The notes under the pieces: generated by a model
The model's input: only the letters and a program-made list of their open reading frames with translations
Told to the model about the DNA's origin: nothing
Database searches by the model: none
Part shown: positions 8,737 to 10,183 of the stretch, in pieces
How the letters are laid out: each line of letters opens with the position of its first letter
Numbering within the stretch: the stretch's first letter is position 1
Origin: Smittium culicis
Taxonomy: Eukaryota; Kickxellomycota; Harpellomycetes; Harpellales; Legeriomycetaceae
Assembly (NCBI GenBank): GCA_001970855.1
Contig: LSSN01001186.1
Span: 1 to 10,183, forward strand
Direction of reading: 5' to 3'
DNA: 10,183 nt
Translations under genes and position numbers: made by a program

Positions 8737-8907
8737 TTATATAGATATTTTAGTTATTAATATTTCATAATCAGAATTATTATCAAAATTATATGTATTA
8801 TTATCTAGCTCTGGGCTTTTAAAAATAAGAATTTTAACTATTATATTTATTTCAAAGCACCCCCGGTATAAGCTTAATGGCTGATTCCATCTATGTATAT
8901 TGATTTT
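8737..8907 (-). other. Open minus-strand frame of 56 codons without a start codon
   Basis: The frame follows a TAA (complement of 8908-8910) and stays open to a TAA at 8737-8739. It begins with a mixed segment (residues 6-18, RWNQPLSLYRGCF), continues with a hydrophobic Ile/Val/Leu run, and ends with an acidic, Asn- and Asp-rich tail. No ATG, GTG or TTG lies in frame, so it cannot be a complete bacterial gene. The GC-rich codons sit in the first third. It may be the 3' end of a decayed gene. About half a dozen runs of this length are expected by chance, and I recognise no family. Confidence 0.12.
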
Positions 8908-8909
8908 TT

Positions 8910-8940
8910 AATATCCCTAAGAAGGGACTTTTCGGATATT
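8910..8940. other. Hairpin with two alternative folds
   Basis: AATATCC (8910-8916) pairs with GGATATT (8934-8940), a 7-bp stem around a 17-base loop. Alternatively TCCCT (8914-8918) pairs with AGGGA (8923-8927) around an AAGA tetraloop. The two share bases 8914-8916 and so exclude each other in part. No T-run follows on either side at terminator spacing, so I do not call a terminator. Confidence 0.35.
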
Positions 8941-9760
8941 ATTTGTGCCAATTTATAAACTCAGATATAGCCTATGGTTTATGAAAAACTTCGAATATTT
9001 GAATAATGCTTTGAAAGTTTGGTAGTTTAATTGATTCTTTTAATTTAAAAATTTTTTTCAATTTATATACAGTTTTATGCTATATTTTTTATAGATTTAA
9101 TTTGTATAATTTATTTGGGCTGATTTTATTTTTCTAACTATAAAAAAATAGTAGTAATATAAAATTTAAAATAATATGAAATTTTATTTTGAAAATATAA
9201 GGGTTTATTCCGATAGGCACTTTTAGTATAAAAAATATTTATTTTAATAGTTATGGAAATCTATCGGAGGTTTATATAATATTTTTGACATTTTTTAGTT
9301 ATATTTGAGGTTTAATCTTAAGTCTAAATTTTAGTTACGGATAGCTTTATCATAATAGTATTTGAGCGTAATATTCATTTTTTTTTTTTGAAAACCTATT
9401 TTTCTTTTTATATCTTTACGTATTTAACCATGAATTGTCTTCAAATTTTTTGCTGCAATAATATAGCTGTTTTATAATAAATCTGTTTTATTATCATATA
9501 TAGCTTTTGTAATAAGATTACAATATAACTTTATTTTTAGTTATTATAACTGCTTTTAAATATTTTTTTTCTTTGATAAAAATTGGAAATTATAACATCT
9601 ATCAAATTTTGTAAGGCACTTCGTAAATATACCTAAATAAATTCAAAAAATGCTATAATACATAATACAATACAATTTAACAAATAAAATAACTATAATT
9701 ACTCGTACTTTTTGTGTCACCTTTTTATCTGGAAAATGAAATAATGTACTCTAATATTGA
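8941..9760. other. T-rich non-coding DNA
   Basis: The + strand is T-rich here (T/A 33/17 at 9061). GGAGG lies at 9266-9270, followed by frames that stop within about ten codons. A TTGACA at 9285-9290 has no -10 match at proper spacing. A T12 run lies at 9378-9389. No gene is supported. Confidence 0.65.
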
Positions 9761-9961
9761 TTTTGCCTATATTTAGGCTTAAAATTACTGATCGAATCTT
9801 ATAAAAAAATGTGCAAAAATCTTCAAATCGCTAGTGTTTGGAGCCTTTAGTCTAACTCATTTGAAAAAGCTCGCTATTTAAAACGTCGAGCGAAGAATTT
9901 TTCTATAATAAAATATAAATATCTAAAAAATATAAAATTATTTCGCAAAAACAGCCGTTAA
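9761..9961 (+). other. Interrupted basic open frame, possible relic
   Basis: After a TGA at 9758-9760 one frame reads 29 codons to a TAG (9848-9850), then another 36 codons to a TAA (9959-9961). The second part is very basic (a KARYLKRRAK stretch, then many Lys and Arg) and spans a GC-richer patch at 9865-9895. The first part contains an ATG at 9809-9811 but no Shine-Dalgarno. The shared frame across a single stop could be a gene broken by a nonsense mutation. At this composition such runs also arise by chance, and I recognise no family. Confidence 0.12.
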
Positions 9962-10183
9962 AAGCCATAAATCAATTCCAAAAAATTTTACCTTCATTAA
10001 AATTTTATTTTTGTTGATATTACCCTTTTTTAAAAGTTTTTTTTTCACATATATTAAAAAAGACTGAATTAAGTTTATAATTTTTTTAACTAGAGTTTTT
10101 TGAAGCACGTACCTTGATTTATATTTTTGGACTACTGAATTATATCCGAGATTTATTTTTAGTGAAAAATGAATATATTATCA
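9962..10183. other. AT-rich non-coding DNA to window end
   Basis: Nothing is recognised. A T9 run occurs at 10037-10045. Stops are dense in every frame. Confidence 0.65.

Noticed and set aside
8910..8950. Rho-independent terminator
   Set aside because: The hairpin is real, but no run of T follows on the + strand and none follows the complementary orientation at the right spacing.

Overview
This 10,183-base window is extremely AT-rich. Hand counts of sampled 60-base lines give about 10-25% G+C, averaging near 18%. It contains no gene I can support with confidence. At 18% G+C roughly one codon in ten is a stop. Across six frames that predicts about two thousand open runs, with the longest near 70-85 codons. 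The longest frame seen (an 86-codon open run, 75 aa from a TTG start at 5290) and the several 40-56 codon frames are what chance alone would give. I see no recognisable protein family, no tRNA with a canonical T-arm, no rRNA, no CRISPR array and no insertion sequence.

The organism cannot be named from the sequence. Candidates are a gene desert or fully decayed region of a reduced, AT-biased bacterial endosymbiont genome, non-coding DNA of an AT-rich eukaryotic nucleus, or an organelle intergenic region. Weak hints favour a bacterial past. The + strand has four GGAGG (Shine-Dalgarno-like) motifs, against about 0.3 expected from composition. Three of its four TTGACA boxes have a good -10 box 17-18 bases downstream, and one of these is a perfect sigma70 consensus. 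None leads into a convincing gene, so if these signals are real they are relics or drive non-coding transcripts.

Layout. Bases 1-156 are a perfect 26-copy TCTATA array running off the left edge. Bases 157-540 are featureless AT-rich DNA. Bases 541-630 are a GC-richer, hairpin-forming island. Bases 1059-1246 hold a promoter-like pair followed by a 44-codon ATG frame. Bases 2230-2440 are a GC-richer island with a cluster of dyads. Bases 3441-3480 are a decaying 10-bp tandem repeat. From about 3.7 to 5.1 kb the + strand is A-rich, and at about 5.1 kb it flips to T-rich. The T-rich block holds the 75-aa frame and the perfect promoter consensus. A hairpin plus GGT triplet lies at 6741-6767. A further A-rich to T-rich change near 8.75-9.0 kb coincides with another GC-richer island (8737-8990) containing a hairpin. 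A last GC-richer stretch (9761-9961) has an interrupted, basic open frame. The rest is plain AT-rich DNA.

No genes can be shown to work together. The most useful reading is that this is non-coding DNA near mutational equilibrium, containing a few islands that deserve a homology search.
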